Positions 39,891-39,998 of a DNA stretch of 39,998 nt are shown here, piece after piece. The DNA lies in assembly GCA_017430965.1 (NCBI GenBank), contig JAFRLX010000161.1:1-39998 (forward strand), given 5' to 3'. The DNA is from Clostridia bacterium. GTDB taxonomy: Bacteria; Bacillota; Clostridia; Oscillospirales; Acutalibacteraceae. The stretch's first letter is position 1. Each line of letters begins with the position of its first letter. The translations under genes and the position numbers were made by a program. Below the pieces are notes generated by a model. It was not told the origin of the DNA. It saw only the letters and a program-made list of their open reading frames with translations, and did not search any database.

Positions 39891-39998
39891 GCGACTATTT
39901 ATCATTCTTATAATATCATTTTATTTTTAAATTGTATTAAATCATTCTTTATAGATAAGTAATTTAAAGCATAATATTACGAAATCGCCGTAAATACG

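Overview
This window looks like chromosome from a spore-forming, gut-type Firmicute of the class Clostridia (Oscillospirales/Ruminococcaceae-like). The evidence is the tig-clpP-clpX-lon-ysxC gene order, a SpoIVFA/SpoIVFB-like pair next to the TIGR03960/DUF2344 radical-SAM pair, an FMN riboswitch on a RibU transporter, a SAM-I riboswitch on metK, strong AAAGGAG ribosome binding sites, TTGACA-17-TATAAT promoters and a dockerin domain. The genus cannot be fixed from sequence reading alone. No phage, insertion sequence, CRISPR array or integrase was seen.

Left part (1-18266) is housekeeping, all on the minus strand except one very small gene. It starts with a tRNA operon (Val-Asp-Phe, the last cut by the window edge). 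A proteostasis block follows in transcription order: tig, clpP, clpX, lon, ysxC, a methyltransferase and hslO. Next come a YhbR-type metallophosphoesterase and, divergent from it, a 50-codon DUF1540 gene at 9372-9524. Then comes the rplS-lepB-ylqF-rnhB-yraN-thrC cluster, with a structured leader ahead of rplS. The block ends with a SpoIVFA-like M23 peptidase, a SpoIVFB-like M50 peptidase, the TIGR03960 radical SAM protein and its DUF2344 partner.

Middle part (18390-35854) is the striking accessory region: three consecutive plus-strand genes for secreted subtilases of 1088, 1940 and 2705 residues. All share signal peptide, propeptide, S8 catalytic domain and leucine-rich repeats. The first ends in Ig-like modules and a type I dockerin. 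The second and third instead carry long Ig-like and helical stalks and a shared C-terminal module of about 190 residues that I cannot name. The third also has an array of cysteine-rich repeats, including a 372-bp DNA repeat that is nearly identical between copies.

Right part (36089-39998) holds a membrane-anchored alpha/beta hydrolase, ribU behind an FMN riboswitch, metK behind a SAM-I riboswitch, and a terminal non-coding stretch with a perfect palindrome and a string of hairpins that could be a small RNA gene.

The best candidate for something undescribed is the three-subtilase locus, especially its shared C-terminal module and repeat array. Regulatory observations (a CtsR-like direct repeat at clpP, a palindrome at hslO, the rplS leader, and the right-end palindrome with possible sRNA) are secondary.
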